Shown: positions 24,237-33,663 of the stretch, piece by piece
Numbering within the stretch: position 1 is the stretch's first letter
How the letters are laid out: every line of letters starts with the position of its first letter
Assembly (NCBI GenBank): GCA_964565705.1
Contig: CAZMGD010000004.1
Span: 5,765 to 69,764 of the forward strand
Length of the DNA: 64,000 nucleotides
From: CAZMGD01 sp964565705
GTDB taxonomy: Bacteria; Actinomycetota; Acidimicrobiia; Acidimicrobiales; Ilumatobacteraceae
Direction of reading: 5' to 3'
Position numbers and translations under genes: made by a program
The notes under the pieces: generated by a model
Seen by the model: only the letters and a program-made list of their open reading frames with translations
Told to the model about the DNA's origin: nothing
Databases searched by the model: none

Positions 24237-25958
24237 ATGATTCGGCGACGCGGGGCGCACTCCTGGACCGCGCCGCTCGTCGCCCTGGCCGTGCTCGCGA
24301 CCGGGTGCTTCGAGCTCGGCGACGACACCACGGGCACGACCACCACGACCACGACCGCGGCGACGACCGATACGACAGCGGCGCCGGTCGCGTTGACGAC
24401 CTGGCCGGCTGGGGTCGTGTGGGGCGACTTCGCCGACGACACCACGATCAGTGCCCTCCCCGATGACGGCGTGTCCCGGGCGGTCGCGACCGCGACCGGC
24501 CCGGCGGGGACGGTCGCCGTCGGTCGGTTCGCCGCGTCGAGTGGCGCGGAGGGCACGACCGAGGACCTGTCCGGAGCGATGATCTGGTACCGGGACGGCG
24601 ACACCTGGCAGCTCGCCGACTCCACCGGGCTGCCCAACGGCACGAGCGCGCTGTACGACGTCGCCGCCTGGTCGGGCGGCTTCGTGGCCGTCGGGTTCCA
24701 CGCCGACGCCTACCGGCGCCACGCCAGCGCGGTGGTGCTCACGTCGGTCGACGGCCGCACGTGGCGGCTGGCCAGCGACCTGCCAAGCATCTGGAGCGGC
24801 TACGGGTCGCGGGTGCGCGTCACCGACGCCGGTGCCGTACTCGTCGAGGTCTCGATGACCGTCTGCACCGACGACGCCTTGTTCGTGAACTCCGACACCG
24901 ACAGCCTGCTCACGGTGCCCGAGCTGTGGGTGGCCGCCTCGCCGACGGCCACCTACGACCAGTTGCCCACGGGGACCCTGGCCGCGCTGTCGCCACCGCG
25001 GCCGACACCGTCGGATGCTGGCCAGTGCCTCACCGATTTCGCCTCGGTACCCGAGGACGAGCGTGCCGCCGCCTTCGGCGCCGAGCTCGGCGACATCGCC
25101 GCCGTCGGCGGCCGCCTCGCCGTGCTCGAACCCGATGCCACGGCGGTGTCGATCACCTCCGACCTGAGCGGCTGGACGCAGGTCGCGCTGCCCGACCCGC
25201 CCGAGCAACCGCTGGGCTCGATGCTGTTCGCCGACGCGAACGGGAAGATGAACGTCGTCACGGTCAGCGCTCGACCGCTGGGCGAGGGTTATGTGGACGG
25301 TGCCGTCGACCCCGACTCGTGGGTCTCGACAGCCTGGGTCGAGGTCGCTGAGAACAGCCTGCAGCGCGTCGAGCCGTGGCGCCCCCTGTACACGTTGGGG
25401 CTCACGTTCCAGCGCCTCGAGCTCCGCGACGGGGTGGTGCGCCTCGTCGCCCAGGCGATGGCCGACGCGCCCGGTGCCCCGCCGGTGCTGCGTGTCGCCG
25501 AGAGCAGCCCGTCCGCGCCCCTTCCCCCGCCGACCTGCGCGCCGGCGTCGCTCGCCGACTGCAACTTCGTCACGCTCGACGGCGCGCAACTGGCCGGGGC
25601 CGACCTCGGCGGCATCGAGCTGTACGGTGCGACGGTCACCAACAGCGACCTCAGCGGCACCAACCTCGCCTACGCACAGCTGTCGCGGGCCTCGATCCTC
25701 AACACGTCCCTGGCGGGCGCCGACGTCAACACCGCCCGGTTGCAGGCGACCCGGATCAGCGGGTCCAACCTGACCTCGACCGTTCTCGCCTACGCAGACC
25801 TGTCGGCAGCGACGTTGGTCGGTACGACGATGACGGGCGCCAACCTCCTCGGTGCGAGGACCGAGGGCACGACCGTGGATGCGACGAGCACGTGCCCCGA
25901 TGGCGCTGCGCCCACGGCCGGGACCACGATCATCGCCCAGGCCTGCCGGTTGACCTAG
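24237..25958 (+). CDS. Lipoprotein with C-terminal pentapeptide repeats
   Basis: A 573-residue secreted lipoprotein. The signal peptide ends in lipobox LATGC (Cys about residue 23), followed by a Thr-rich linker. A middle region of about 400 residues has repeated strand-turn units (FVAVGFHADAYRRHASAVVL, SVDGRTWRLAS) suggesting a beta-propeller or sialidase-like fold. Residues about 450-550 form a right-handed pentapeptide-repeat helix (AQLAGADLGG, SDLSGTNLAY, ADLSAATLVG, TNMTGANLLG-like units). Function unknown; binding at the outer face of the membrane is implied. The ATG at 24237 is used because it begins directly at the signal peptide. It is read in the same direction as yihY, nine bases before it. 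Confidence 0.75.
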   Translation: MIRRRGAHSWTAPLVALAVLATGCFELGDDTTGTTTTTTTAATTDTTAAPVALTTWPAGVVWGDFADDTTISALPDDGVSRAVATATGPAGTVAVGRFAASSGAEGTTEDLSGAMIWYRDGDTWQLADSTGLPNGTSALYDVAAWSGGFVAVGFHADAYRRHASAVVLTSVDGRTWRLASDLPSIWSGYGSRVRVTDAGAVLVEVSMTVCTDDALFVNSDTDSLLTVPELWVAASPTATYDQLPTGTLAALSPPRPTPSDAGQCLTDFASVPEDERAAAFGAELGDIAAVGGRLAVLEPDATAVSITSDLSGWTQVALPDPPEQPLGSMLFADANGKMNVVTVSARPLGEGYVDGAVDPDSWVSTAWVEVAENSLQRVEPWRPLYTLGLTFQRLELRDGVVRLVAQAMADAPGAPPVLRVAESSPSAPLPPPTCAPASLADCNFVTLDGAQLAGADLGGIELYGATVTNSDLSGTNLAYAQLSRASILNTSLAGADVNTARLQATRISGSNLTSTVLAYADLSAATLVGTTMTGANLLGARTEGTTVDATSTCPDGAAPTAGTTIIAQACRLT

Positions 25959-25966
25959 GGACCTCG

Positions 25967-26845
25967 ATGGCGACGAAGCCGACCCTCGTCGGGCGCCTGG
26001 ACGGGATCCAGCAGGCCAACCGCCCGGCGTCGTTCCTCGTCGGGGTGTACCGCAAGTACGGTGACGATCGTGCCGGCCGGCTCACCGCGGTGATCGCCTA
26101 CTACGGGTTCTTCTCGGTCTTCCCGGCGCTGCTCGCCCTCGTCACGATCCTCGGCTTCGTGCTCCAGGACAACCAGTCGTTGCGCGAGGACATCCGGGAG
26201 GGAGTGATCGGTCAGCTGCCCGTGATCGGCGACTACGTCAGCGATGCGGCGAGCCGGCCGGTGACGGGCAACACCGCGGCGCTGGTGATCGGCGTCGTCA
26301 CCGCGCTCTGGGCCGGCATGGCGGCCATGCAGGCGTCGCAAGACGCGATGAACATCATCTGGGATGTGCCGAGGCGCGACGATCCATCGTTCTTCGCCAA
26401 GCGGGCCCGCTCGCTACTGATGCTGGTCGTGCTCGGCGGGCTGCTGCTCGGTGGCAGTCTGCTGACCCAGGTCGTCTCGAACATCGGCGGCGTGAACGTC
26501 GTCGCCCGCGCCGTGCTGTTCCTCGGCACGCTCGCGCTGAACATCGCCGTGCTGCTCGTCGGCTACCGCGTGTTGACGGCCGAATCACGACCGTGGCGGG
26601 ACTTCTTGCCAGGAGCGGTCGTCGCCGGCGTCGGCTACCAGGTCCTGCAGCTCGTCGGCCAGCTGTACGTCAACCACGTGCTGAAGGGCGCGCAGGACGT
26701 GTACGGCACGTTCGCCACCGTCATCGGTCTGCTGTCGTGGTTGTACCTGCTGGCCCAGAACTTCGTGATCGGCGGCGAGATCAACGTCGTCGCCGCCAAG
26801 CGCCTCTGGCCGAGGCCGCTCACACGGACGCTCGAGAAACCTTGA
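25967..26845 (+). CDS. YihY/BrkB-family inner-membrane protein
   Basis: A 292-residue membrane protein with about six transmembrane segments. [20 protein letters not shown] at about residue 40 is the family signature, and [20 protein letters not shown] near residue 245 is the other conserved stretch. It was once annotated as ribonuclease BN; the family is now regarded as transport or virulence-associated membrane proteins of unclear role. It follows the pentapeptide lipoprotein by nine bases and probably shares its transcript. Copy 3 of the 50-base palindrome starts three bases after its stop. Confidence 0.85.
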   Translation: MATKPTLVGRLDGIQQANRPASFLVGVYRKYGDDRAGRLTAVIAYYGFFSVFPALLALVTILGFVLQDNQSLREDIREGVIGQLPVIGDYVSDAASRPVTGNTAALVIGVVTALWAGMAAMQASQDAMNIIWDVPRRDDPSFFAKRARSLLMLVVLGGLLLGGSLLTQVVSNIGGVNVVARAVLFLGTLALNIAVLLVGYRVLTAESRPWRDFLPGAVVAGVGYQVLQLVGQLYVNHVLKGAQDVYGTFATVIGLLSWLYLLAQNFVIGGEINVVAAKRLWPRPLTRTLEKP

Positions 26846-26847
26846 TG

Positions 26848-26897
26848 GTTCTCGGTCGGGTTCTGGCACCCCAGGGTGCCAGAACCCGACCGAGAAC
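26848..26897. repeat. 50-base palindromic element, copy 3 (compensated variant)
   Basis: Perfect 24-base arms around CA. The left arm starts GTTCTCGGTCGGGTTCTGGC: arm position 13 is G (T in copies 1 and 2) and positions 20-24 differ, and every change is matched in the right arm. It lies between convergent yihY (ends 26845) and etfA (ends 26909). Confidence 0.9.
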
Positions 26898-26908
26898 GCA
26901 GGGGTGGC

Positions 26909-27874
26909 TCAGCGACCTTGCAGGGCCGCGATGAGGGCGGGGAGCACCTTGTGCACGTCGCCCACGATGCCGAGGTCGGCGACGCCGAAGATCGGCGCCT
27001 CCTTGTCCTTGTTGATCGCGATGATGTTCTTCGCGCCCTTCATGCCGACCATGTGCTGCGTGGCGCCGGAGATGCCGGCGGCGATGTACAGCTTCGGCTT
27101 GACGACCTTGCCGGTCTGGCCGACCTGGTAGCTGTAGGGCACCCACCCGGCATCGACGATCGCGCGCGACGCGCCCGGCGCGCCCTTCAGCAGCTTGGCC
27201 AGCTGCTCGATCAGCTCGAACTTGCCGGACTCGCCGAGGCCACGGCCACCGGACACGACCACCTCGGCCTCGTCCAGCTTCGGGCCGGTCAGCTCCTCGA
27301 CGTGCACGCCGGTCACGGTCGCGGCACCGGTCGAGCCGAGCTCGGGCACCGGCACCGACTGGACGGCCGCCGCGCCACCGCCGGCGGACTCCGCGGCGAA
27401 GCTCTTCGGGCGGAACGCGGCGAGGTATGGGCCGTCGCCGGTGAACTTCGTGGTGACGAGCGTGTTGCCGCCGAAGATCGGGGTCGTGACCGCGACCGCA
27501 CCGCCGTCGACGGTGATGTCGACGTTGTTGGTCAGCACCGTGCGGTCGAGCTTGACCGACAGGCGGCTGACGACGTCACGGCCGTTCGTGCTCTGCGGAA
27601 ACAGCAGCAGGTCGACGCTCGCGCCACCCTCGATCGCCGCCGCGATCGCCCCGGCGACGGCCACGCCCTGCAGCTTGCCGCCGAGGTCGCCGGTCGCGTA
27701 GACGGTGGTCGCGCCGTACTCGCCGAGCGTCGCCTCGGCGCCGGCGGCGTCGCCGCCGACGACGGCCGAGACCGTGCCGCCGAGCTGGCGGGCCTTGGTC
27801 AGCAGTTCCAGCGTGTTGGAGGTCGGAGCGCCGTCGGCGATCTCCGCGTACACCCAGATGTTGTCGATTGCCAT
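26909..27874 (-). CDS. etfA: Electron transfer flavoprotein alpha subunit
   Basis: A 321-residue ETF alpha subunit. The C-terminal FAD domain contains [51 protein letters not shown] and the closing [20 protein letters not shown]. With EtfB it collects electrons from acyl-CoA dehydrogenases and feeds ETF-quinone oxidoreductase. A GAGGAA site precedes the ATG. It follows etfB by ten bases on the same strand. Confidence 0.95.
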   Translation of the reverse strand: MAIDNIWVYAEIADGAPTSNTLELLTKARQLGGTVSAVVGGDAAGAEATLGEYGATTVYATGDLGGKLQGVAVAGAIAAAIEGGASVDLLLFPQSTNGRDVVSRLSVKLDRTVLTNNVDITVDGGAVAVTTPIFGGNTLVTTKFTGDGPYLAAFRPKSFAAESAGGGAAAVQSVPVPELGSTGAATVTGVHVEELTGPKLDEAEVVVSGGRGLGESGKFELIEQLAKLLKGAPGASRAIVDAGWVPYSYQVGQTGKVVKPKLYIAAGISGATQHMVGMKGAKNIIAINKDKEAPIFGVADLGIVGDVHKVLPALIAALQGR

Positions 27875-27884
27875 GTCGGGTTCC

Positions 27885-28661
27885 TCAGATGACTTTCAGG
27901 TTCTCGAGGAAGGCCACGATCTTGGTGTAGCCCTCACCGTCGTCTTCGATGATCTCGCCGGCGGCGCGGGCCTCGGCCTGGCCGACCTCGGTGATCTCCT
28001 GGCCGGCACCGGCCCAGCCGACCGGGGTGACGCCGAGGTCGGCAGCGGTCACGGTGTCGACCGGCTTGGACTTGGCGGCCATGATCCCCTTGAAGCTGGG
28101 GTAGCGGGGCTCGTTCACGCCGGCGGTGACGCTGATCAGCGCCGGCAGCGGCGACTCGACGTCGTCGTAGCCGGCCTCGGTCTGGCGCTCGACCTTGAGG
28201 GTGGAGCCGTCGACGGTCACCTTCTTGGCGAACGTCACCGACGGCAAGCCGAGCAGTTCGGCGAGCTGCTCGGGCACGGTGCCCGTGTAGCCGTCGCTCG
28301 ACTCGGTGCCGCCGATCACCAGGTCGGCGCCGCCGAGGCGGTTGACCGCGGCGGCGAGCACCTTGGCGGTGGTGAGCGCGTCGGAGCCCTGCAGCGCGGG
28401 GTCGCTGACCAGCACCGCCTTGGCCGCGCCCATCGCCAGCGCCTCGCGCAGGCCGGACACCTCGTTGTTCGGGGCCACGGACACGAGCGACACCTCGCCG
28501 TCGCCAGCGGCGGCGACGAGCTGCAATGCCATCTCGACGCCGTACTTGTCCGAGTCGTCGAGCAGCAGCTTGCCGTCGCGCTTCAAGGTGTTGGTTGACG
28601 GATCCAGCGCACCCGGCGCCGCCGGGTCCGGGATCTGCTTGACGAGCACGATCACGTTCAT
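27885..28661 (-). CDS. etfB: Electron transfer flavoprotein beta subunit
   Basis: A 258-residue ETF beta subunit. It begins MNVIVLVKQIPDP, includes the AMP-binding region (DLVIGGTESSDGYTGTVPEQ) and the signature region VTAGVNEPRYPSFKGIMAAK. It is the first gene of etfBA. The ATG at 28661 is preferred over upstream starts because the family N-terminus begins there. A seven-base-stem hairpin lies 20 bases upstream. Confidence 0.95.
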   Translation of the reverse strand: MNVIVLVKQIPDPAAPGALDPSTNTLKRDGKLLLDDSDKYGVEMALQLVAAAGDGEVSLVSVAPNNEVSGLREALAMGAAKAVLVSDPALQGSDALTTAKVLAAAVNRLGGADLVIGGTESSDGYTGTVPEQLAELLGLPSVTFAKKVTVDGSTLKVERQTEAGYDDVESPLPALISVTAGVNEPRYPSFKGIMAAKSKPVDTVTAADLGVTPVGWAGAGQEITEVGQAEARAAGEIIEDDGEGYTKIVAFLENLKVI

Positions 28662-28680
28662 GGGCGGCGATTCTGTCATC

Positions 28681-28697
28681 CGGGATTCACAATCCCG
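28681..28697. promoter_or_regulatory. Hairpin upstream of etfB
   Basis: CGGGATT-CAC-AATCCCG, a seven-base stem with a three-base loop, between etfB (starts 28661) and the 3' end of the secreted-protein gene (28736). It may end the upstream transcript or lie in the etfB leader. No T-run is visible. Confidence 0.4.
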
Positions 28698-28735
28698 CAA
28701 TGGGGCCTACCGCGCAGTAGCGATCGTGACCAAGT

Positions 28736-29680
28736 TCACCCTCCGGGACGCAGGACCCACCGGATGGGCAGGTTCTTGAGCGTGGTCGACGAGATCGACG
28801 GCGACATCTCGTCCGACGTGTCGAACTGCTGGCTGACGTACACGTGGATCTCCCCGACCCGGAAGCGCACCTCGATCGACCGGACCGACCGGGCACCGTC
28901 GACGATGCCCGTCATCTGCCGGAAGGGCAGCGGCGACCAGAGCTGCACGACCGGCGCGGCGACTTGGGCATCGACCGACACCGTGCCGCCCCCGTCGAGG
29001 AACGCCTGGGTGAGCTCCGGCACGGCGATCACCGCCCGCCGCGCCAAGGTGTTGTGGGCGCCGTCCACAGACGTCGAGACGAACATGTTCGTGATGGTGG
29101 TGTCGGCGTGGGTGATGACACGTGTGCCGTACACGACGCCGGGATCCCCCGGAGGACCCGGCGGCCCTGGCGGGCCCGCCGTGCCGCCTCCGCCACCGGG
29201 TGCGAGGTAGCCGGCGACGTCGGCGACGAGGTGCACGCTGCCGGTGAAGTTGAACAGGTTGACACCGCCGTCAGTGCCGAGCGCGAGCGTCACCATGTTC
29301 GGGGTGTCGACACCCGGCGTGAGGTTGAGCACCGACGCGTCGGACTGCAGTTCGGTGGAGGGCCACGCCGACACGTAGGTGGCCTCCGAGGCCTGGGTGC
29401 CCGTGAGGTTGAGCACCACGCCGGTCGCGGTCGAGGGCACCGGCCCGACGCCGGCCACCTGCAGCCGGATCCTCTGGCCGCCACTGACGGGCTGGGCGGG
29501 TGCTCCGATCCCGTTGCGGGTGTCGAGGATGCGGTACGGCGCGACCGCGACGATCGACGCCGGAGTCGCCGGGATCTCCGCGGCGACGAACCGGTCGCCT
29601 CCGATCAGCACCCCGCCGGTCAGCAGCACTCCCGCGACCATCCAACCGAGACGACCTGTCCGTGTGTGCGCTGTTCCCAT
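28736..29680 (-). CDS. Secreted RILDTR-domain protein with collagen-like linker
   Basis: A 314-residue exported protein with an N-terminal signal or anchor segment (WMVAGVLLTGGVLIGGDRF). Residues about 45-160 form the surface domain that begins YRILDTRNGIG and ends with SVHLVADVAGYL, a module common in Acidimicrobiia and some other actinobacteria. A short collagen-like stretch follows, GPPGPPGPPGDPG (about 170-182). The C-terminal 130 residues (ARRAVIAVPELTQAFLDGGG, SIEVRFRVGEIHVYVSQQ) are unrecognised and beta-rich. Probably a cell-surface or exported structural protein. It stands alone between etfB and the aldolase gene. Confidence 0.7.
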   Translation of the reverse strand: MGTAHTRTGRLGWMVAGVLLTGGVLIGGDRFVAAEIPATPASIVAVAPYRILDTRNGIGAPAQPVSGGQRIRLQVAGVGPVPSTATGVVLNLTGTQASEATYVSAWPSTELQSDASVLNLTPGVDTPNMVTLALGTDGGVNLFNFTGSVHLVADVAGYLAPGGGGGTAGPPGPPGPPGDPGVVYGTRVITHADTTITNMFVSTSVDGAHNTLARRAVIAVPELTQAFLDGGGTVSVDAQVAAPVVQLWSPLPFRQMTGIVDGARSVRSIEVRFRVGEIHVYVSQQFDTSDEMSPSISSTTLKNLPIRWVLRPGG

Positions 29681-29821
29681 CGATCGATGATCGCGCCGGA
29701 ACAGCGCCCTGTCAGTCGCGATGTCGCGTCGTCAGGACATCAGCGTTGCACAGCGGGCCGTTCGTCAGCCGGCGAGCTGCGCCCCGGGGTCCCTTCGCGC
29801 GGATGTACCCGGCGCCGCTCG

Positions 29822-30583
29822 TCACGAGCCCGTCCACTCCAGCAACTCGGGTTCCGCGCGCAAGGCGCGGCGGGCCATCGCTTCCCAGAAGCCGATGAAG
29901 CCGGCTCCGTCGCTGCGACCGAAGCGGCTGCGGATGCCCTCGGGCAGCGATGTGCCGCCGCCGAGCGCCTCGACCCGCCACGCCATCTTGCAGCGGTGCT
30001 CGAGCGCGACGGCCCGCTGGTGGGCGGCGCGGACGCTCTTCGCGGTGACGAACACGCCGTGGTTGGCGAGCAGCGCCATGTCGGCATCGCCCATCGCCTC
30101 GACCGCGGCTGCCGCGGAGATCGCGTCGTTGACCGCGCCCTCGTACTCGTCGACGAGCACGAGTTCGCCGCCGCCGAGCAGCGAGCTCTGGTCGGGGTGA
30201 TGCGGCAGGCGGCCGGCGTTGGCCCACACGCTGCCCCAGTGGGAGTGGTGGTGGAGGGCGACAGTCACGTCGTGGCGCCGCTTGTGCAACTCGAGGTGCA
30301 GTGGGATGCCCGGCGGCACCGGCCAGTCGCCCTCGACCACGTTGCCGTCGAGGTCGATGCGGATCACGTCGTCGGGCCCGAACTCGTCCCATGGCAGGAA
30401 CCACGGGTTGCAGAGGAACGTGCCGTCGTCCTGCTTGATCGTGATGTGCCCGGCGAGGTGGTCGTCGTAGCCCTCGGGCACGAGCGTGCGGGCCAGCAGC
30501 ACCAGCTCGACCCGCTGGTCGAGCGGCGGCAAGAGCTGATCGGGCGTCGCCCGGAACGCGGAACGGTCGATCGCGACGCTCAC
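29822..30583 (-). CDS. Class II aldolase/adducin family protein
   Basis: A 253-residue protein of the fuculose-phosphate aldolase fold. Zinc ligands are expected in HLELHKRRHDVT and ALHHHSHW, and in LLANHGVFV (the third His). Family members cleave sugar phosphates or, in some lineages, act as decarboxylases or epimerases. The substrate is unknown. The GTG at 30583 overlaps the stop of the amidohydrolase (GTGA), so the two probably act in one catabolic pathway. Confidence 0.85.
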   Translation of the reverse strand: MSVAIDRSAFRATPDQLLPPLDQRVELVLLARTLVPEGYDDHLAGHITIKQDDGTFLCNPWFLPWDEFGPDDVIRIDLDGNVVEGDWPVPPGIPLHLELHKRRHDVTVALHHHSHWGSVWANAGRLPHHPDQSSLLGGGELVLVDEYEGAVNDAISAAAAVEAMGDADMALLANHGVFVTAKSVRAAHQRAVALEHRCKMAWRVEALGGGTSLPEGIRSRFGRSDGAGFIGFWEAMARRALRAEPELLEWTGS

Positions 30584-31779
30584 GGCTTGACCACCGCGGG
30601 GAGGGGGTGGCGGAACAGCGCGGCGGCGTTCTCGCAGCAGATCTTGCGCAGCTCGTCGTCGGGCAGGTGGCCCCACACCCCGGCGATCACGTCCTGCGTG
30701 TCGGGCCAGGTGCCGTCGCCGTGGGGGTAGTCGGTCTCCACCATGATCCGGTCGATGCCGATGCGGTGGCGGGTGTCGATGGTCGAGGGGTCGTCGAGCG
30801 TGCAGAACCAGAAGTTGCGCTGCAGCACCTCGGCCGGGCGCATGTCGCCGAAGCCCTCCAGGCCGTAGCCACTGCGGTCGACGATGTTGTCGAGACGGTC
30901 CAGCAGCATCGCCACCCAGCCGATGCCGCCTTCCGACATCGCGATCTTGAGGTTCGGGTGGCGCACGGCGAAGCCGGACCACAGCCATTCGGCGCAGGCG
31001 GCGAGGCTGAGCTGGCCGAACATCGTCGCCCCGAGCTGCAGGCCCGGCGCACCCTCGGGCAGCTCGTAGCCGCCCGACGAGCCGACGTGGAGGCTGATCA
31101 CCGTGTCGGTCTCGGCGCAGGCCTCGATGATCGGATCCCAGTAGCCGGTGAACAGCGACGGGAAGCCGATGCGCTGCGGGCGCTCCGGCAGGGTGACCGA
31201 GCGGAAGCCGCGCTCGGCGTTGCGGCGGACCTCTTCGGCCCCGATCTCGGGGTCGCTCAGCCAGGTGATCCCGAGCGGGATGATCCGATCCGGGTACGGC
31301 GAGTACCACTCCTCGAACAGCCAGTCGTTCCAGGCCCGGGTCACGGCGAGCCCGAGCTCGGGGTCCTTGGCCTGCGAGTACACCCGCCCGCAGAAGCCGG
31401 TGATCATCGACGGGAAGTTGAGCGACGCCCACACGCCGTTGATGTCCATGTCGCGGATCCGCTCGTGGATGTCGTAGCAACCGGGCCGCATGTCGGTGAA
31501 CCGGCTGGGCTCGAGCTTCATCGTCTCCGGGCGGCGTCCGGCCATCGCGTTCATCCCGACCTGGGTGAAGCGCTGGCCCTCGAACTCCCAGACCTCCTTG
31601 CCGTCGGCGTCGCCGACCACCTGGGGTGCGCGTTCGGCGAGCGCGGCGGGCAACCGGCCGTCGAACAGGCCGGGCGGCTCGACCAGGTGGTCGTCCACGG
31701 AGATGACCGTGTACCGGACCTCTCGCGGCTGCGGTTCTGGCAGGAACAGATCGAGTCGATCCGTCGTGACGCTGGACAT
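30580..31779 (-). CDS. Amidohydrolase-2 family metal hydrolase
   Basis: A 399-residue TIM-barrel hydrolase of the amidohydrolase-2 (ACMSD-like) group. The N-terminal metal motif is SVDDHLVEP (DxH variant), the middle His is in ISLHVGSSGG and the C-terminal Asp in VETDYPHGD. Such enzymes decarboxylate or hydrolyse aromatic or hydroxylated acids. Here the aldolase-family gene follows with a four-base overlap. The ATG at 31779 is chosen because GAGGAGG lies eight bases upstream and SVTTDRLDLFLPEP begins the protein. Confidence 0.85.
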   Translation of the reverse strand: MSSVTTDRLDLFLPEPQPREVRYTVISVDDHLVEPPGLFDGRLPAALAERAPQVVGDADGKEVWEFEGQRFTQVGMNAMAGRRPETMKLEPSRFTDMRPGCYDIHERIRDMDINGVWASLNFPSMITGFCGRVYSQAKDPELGLAVTRAWNDWLFEEWYSPYPDRIIPLGITWLSDPEIGAEEVRRNAERGFRSVTLPERPQRIGFPSLFTGYWDPIIEACAETDTVISLHVGSSGGYELPEGAPGLQLGATMFGQLSLAACAEWLWSGFAVRHPNLKIAMSEGGIGWVAMLLDRLDNIVDRSGYGLEGFGDMRPAEVLQRNFWFCTLDDPSTIDTRHRIGIDRIMVETDYPHGDGTWPDTQDVIAGVWGHLPDDELRKICCENAAALFRHPLPAVVKP

Positions 31780-31846
31780 GGTCGACAACCTCCTCGGTCG
31801 CCTCGCCAGTCTCTCGCACTCGGGCGCCTGCACCGGGAGTCGTACG

Positions 31847-32821
31847 ATGAGCCGCTTGCGGATCCTGCTCGTCGTCAACTCGTTCGCGTCATCGGTGACG
31901 GCCCGCAACACCGTCGTCGTGCACCAGGAGCTGTCGCGCACCCACGACGTGCAGATCGTCGAGACCAACCGTCGCGGCCACGCCACGCGCTTCGCCCAGG
32001 ACGCCGCCCACCGGGGCGTCGATGCCGTGATCTCCTTCGGCGGCGACGGCACGCTGAACGAGGTCGCGACCGGTGTGGCCGGGACGCAGACGGCGGTCGG
32101 CGTGCTCCCCGGTGGATCCACCAACGTGTTCGCCCGCACGCTCGGCATGCCCAACGATCCGGTGGCGGCGGTGCACCAGGTGGTCGACGGTCTGGCCGAT
32201 CCCGAGCGCAACATCCGCCCGGTCGGGCTCGGACGGGTGAACGGCCGCTACTTCTGCTTCCACACCGGCATCGGATACGACGCCGCGGTCGTCAACCGGG
32301 TGGAGCGGCGGGCCTCGATCAAGCGCTGGGCGGGTCACCCGCTGTTCATCTACGCCGCACTGCGCACGTGGGCAGTCGGCTATGACCGCAAGCACCCGCA
32401 CTTCGAGCTGACGGTCGACGGCGCGGACGGCGACGCACCCGAGGTGCTGCCCGACGGCTACTTCACGATCGTGCTCAACACGAACCCGTACACCTTCCTC
32501 GGGAACCGGGGCCTCGACCTGTCCCCCGACGCGACGCTCGATCACCCGCTCGTCGCCATCACGTTCCGGACGATGAGGGCGGGAGTGATCCTGCGCACGC
32601 TGGCCGGGGCCCTGCGCGGTCGCGGGGTGAAGCCGAGTCGCCACGTCGCCGAGCACACATACGTCAGCCACCTCGTCGTCGCCCACGAGCAGCCGTTCCC
32701 GTACCAGCTGGATGGCGACTACCTCGGCGAGACGACGCGCCTCGAGTTCACCCACGAGCCAGACGCGGTGCGCCTCGTGTTCCCCGGTCCGACGTCGGGG
32801 AAGCTGCGGGTCAGCCGCTGA
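31847..32821 (+). CDS. Diacylglycerol kinase family lipid kinase
   Basis: A 324-residue DAGK catalytic-domain protein. FGGDGTLNEVATG (about residue 62) binds the nucleotide, and LPGGSTNVFAR follows. The C-terminal half holds the DgkB/YegS-type beta sandwich (FPYQLDGDYLGETTRLEF). Probable substrate diacylglycerol or a related lipid, role in phospholipid recycling. It overlaps the convergent GDPD gene by eleven bases at the 3' ends, an apt neighbour since both act on glycerolipids. Confidence 0.88.
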   Translation: MSRLRILLVVNSFASSVTARNTVVVHQELSRTHDVQIVETNRRGHATRFAQDAAHRGVDAVISFGGDGTLNEVATGVAGTQTAVGVLPGGSTNVFARTLGMPNDPVAAVHQVVDGLADPERNIRPVGLGRVNGRYFCFHTGIGYDAAVVNRVERRASIKRWAGHPLFIYAALRTWAVGYDRKHPHFELTVDGADGDAPEVLPDGYFTIVLNTNPYTFLGNRGLDLSPDATLDHPLVAITFRTMRAGVILRTLAGALRGRGVKPSRHVAEHTYVSHLVVAHEQPFPYQLDGDYLGETTRLEFTHEPDAVRLVFPGPTSGKLRVSR

Positions 32822-33506
32822 CGTCGCGATCGCGGACGTCGAGCGCGAGGTCTGGGACATTGGTGCAGATGCCGTCGATCCCCCACGTGATCAGCTCGGC
32901 GATGCGCGCGGGATCGTCACACGTCCACGTGTTGACGGCGACCCCAGCGGCGTGACATTCCGCGAGCAACTCCCAGGTCACCACCGGGTACCACGGGTGG
33001 AACGCCCGGTGGCCCTTCCCGGCAAGCATGGCGGCGATGCCCGCCGGCGCATCCGTCGAGAGGAACGCTGTCGGGATCGCCGGCTCGAGCGCCCGGCAGC
33101 GGTCGATCGTCGCCAGGTCGAAGCACGAGAGGAGGTAACGGTCCAGGTCGCGCCGCTCGCGCAGCAGCGCGACCGTGGCATCGGCCACCTGCGCCGCTGG
33201 GTCGTGATCCGGGTCGCCGGCGTCGTTCTTGATCTCGACGTTCACCCACATCCCGGCGCAGGCGTCGAGCGCCTCGGTCAGCGTCGGGACGTGGTCGGGC
33301 AGCGCGTCCCTGGTCAGCGCAGCCACCCGGACGCCGCCGGCCAACGCCGCGTCGTGGTGCACCACGAGTTGCCCATCGGCGCTCACGCGGACGTCGAGCT
33401 CCACCGCGTCCGCGCCCAGCGTGGCGGCCCGTCGGAACGCGACCAGGGTGTTCTCGCGCTCCGCGTGCGACGCGCCGCGGTGGGCGATGATCTGGACGGC
33501 GGTCAC
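32811..33506 (-). CDS. Glycerophosphodiester phosphodiesterase
   Basis: A 231-residue GDPD enzyme that cleaves glycerophosphodiesters to glycerol-3-phosphate and an alcohol. Seen: IIAHRGASHAERENTLVAF (catalytic His, Glu-Asn), ELDVRVSADGQLVVHHD (metal ligands and second His), EIKND, and FHPWYPVV then VAVNTWTCDD near the end. No signal peptide, so it is cytoplasmic. GTG start at 33506 with a TACCGT box six bases upstream (leaderless). Confidence 0.9.
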   Translation of the reverse strand: MTAVQIIAHRGASHAERENTLVAFRRAATLGADAVELDVRVSADGQLVVHHDAALAGGVRVAALTRDALPDHVPTLTEALDACAGMWVNVEIKNDAGDPDHDPAAQVADATVALLRERRDLDRYLLSCFDLATIDRCRALEPAIPTAFLSTDAPAGIAAMLAGKGHRAFHPWYPVVTWELLAECHAAGVAVNTWTCDDPARIAELITWGIDGICTNVPDLALDVRDRDVSG

Positions 33507-33512
33507 ACTCGA

Positions 33513-33518
33513 ACGGTA
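33513..33518 (-). promoter_or_regulatory. -10 box TACCGT of the GDPD gene
   Basis: Minus-strand TACCGT, six bases before the GTG at 33506. It is divergent from the whiB leader region. Confidence 0.5.
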
Positions 33519-33573
33519 CTCACCCTCACCACATCGTCACGATGACGCGCGTTCTGCCCCCGTTGTCAATGTG

Positions 33574-33663
33574 ACAGAAAATGGGTCGTTACGGCCTTGT
33601 GCGAACGGGATTCGTTTCTTACGGTTTGGGCGGCGTTCACCGACGCTGTTCGCATGTGCGAAC
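33574..33663 (+). promoter_or_regulatory. Inverted repeats in the whiB upstream region
   Basis: Two palindromic sites upstream of the WhiB gene: TGTCA-ATG-TGACA (33574-33586) and GTTCGCA-TG-TGCGAAC (33648-33663). The half-site TGTGCGAAC also occurs alone at 33598-33606. They look like operator sites in a long (over 100-base) leader or promoter region. The regulator is unknown. Confidence 0.5.
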
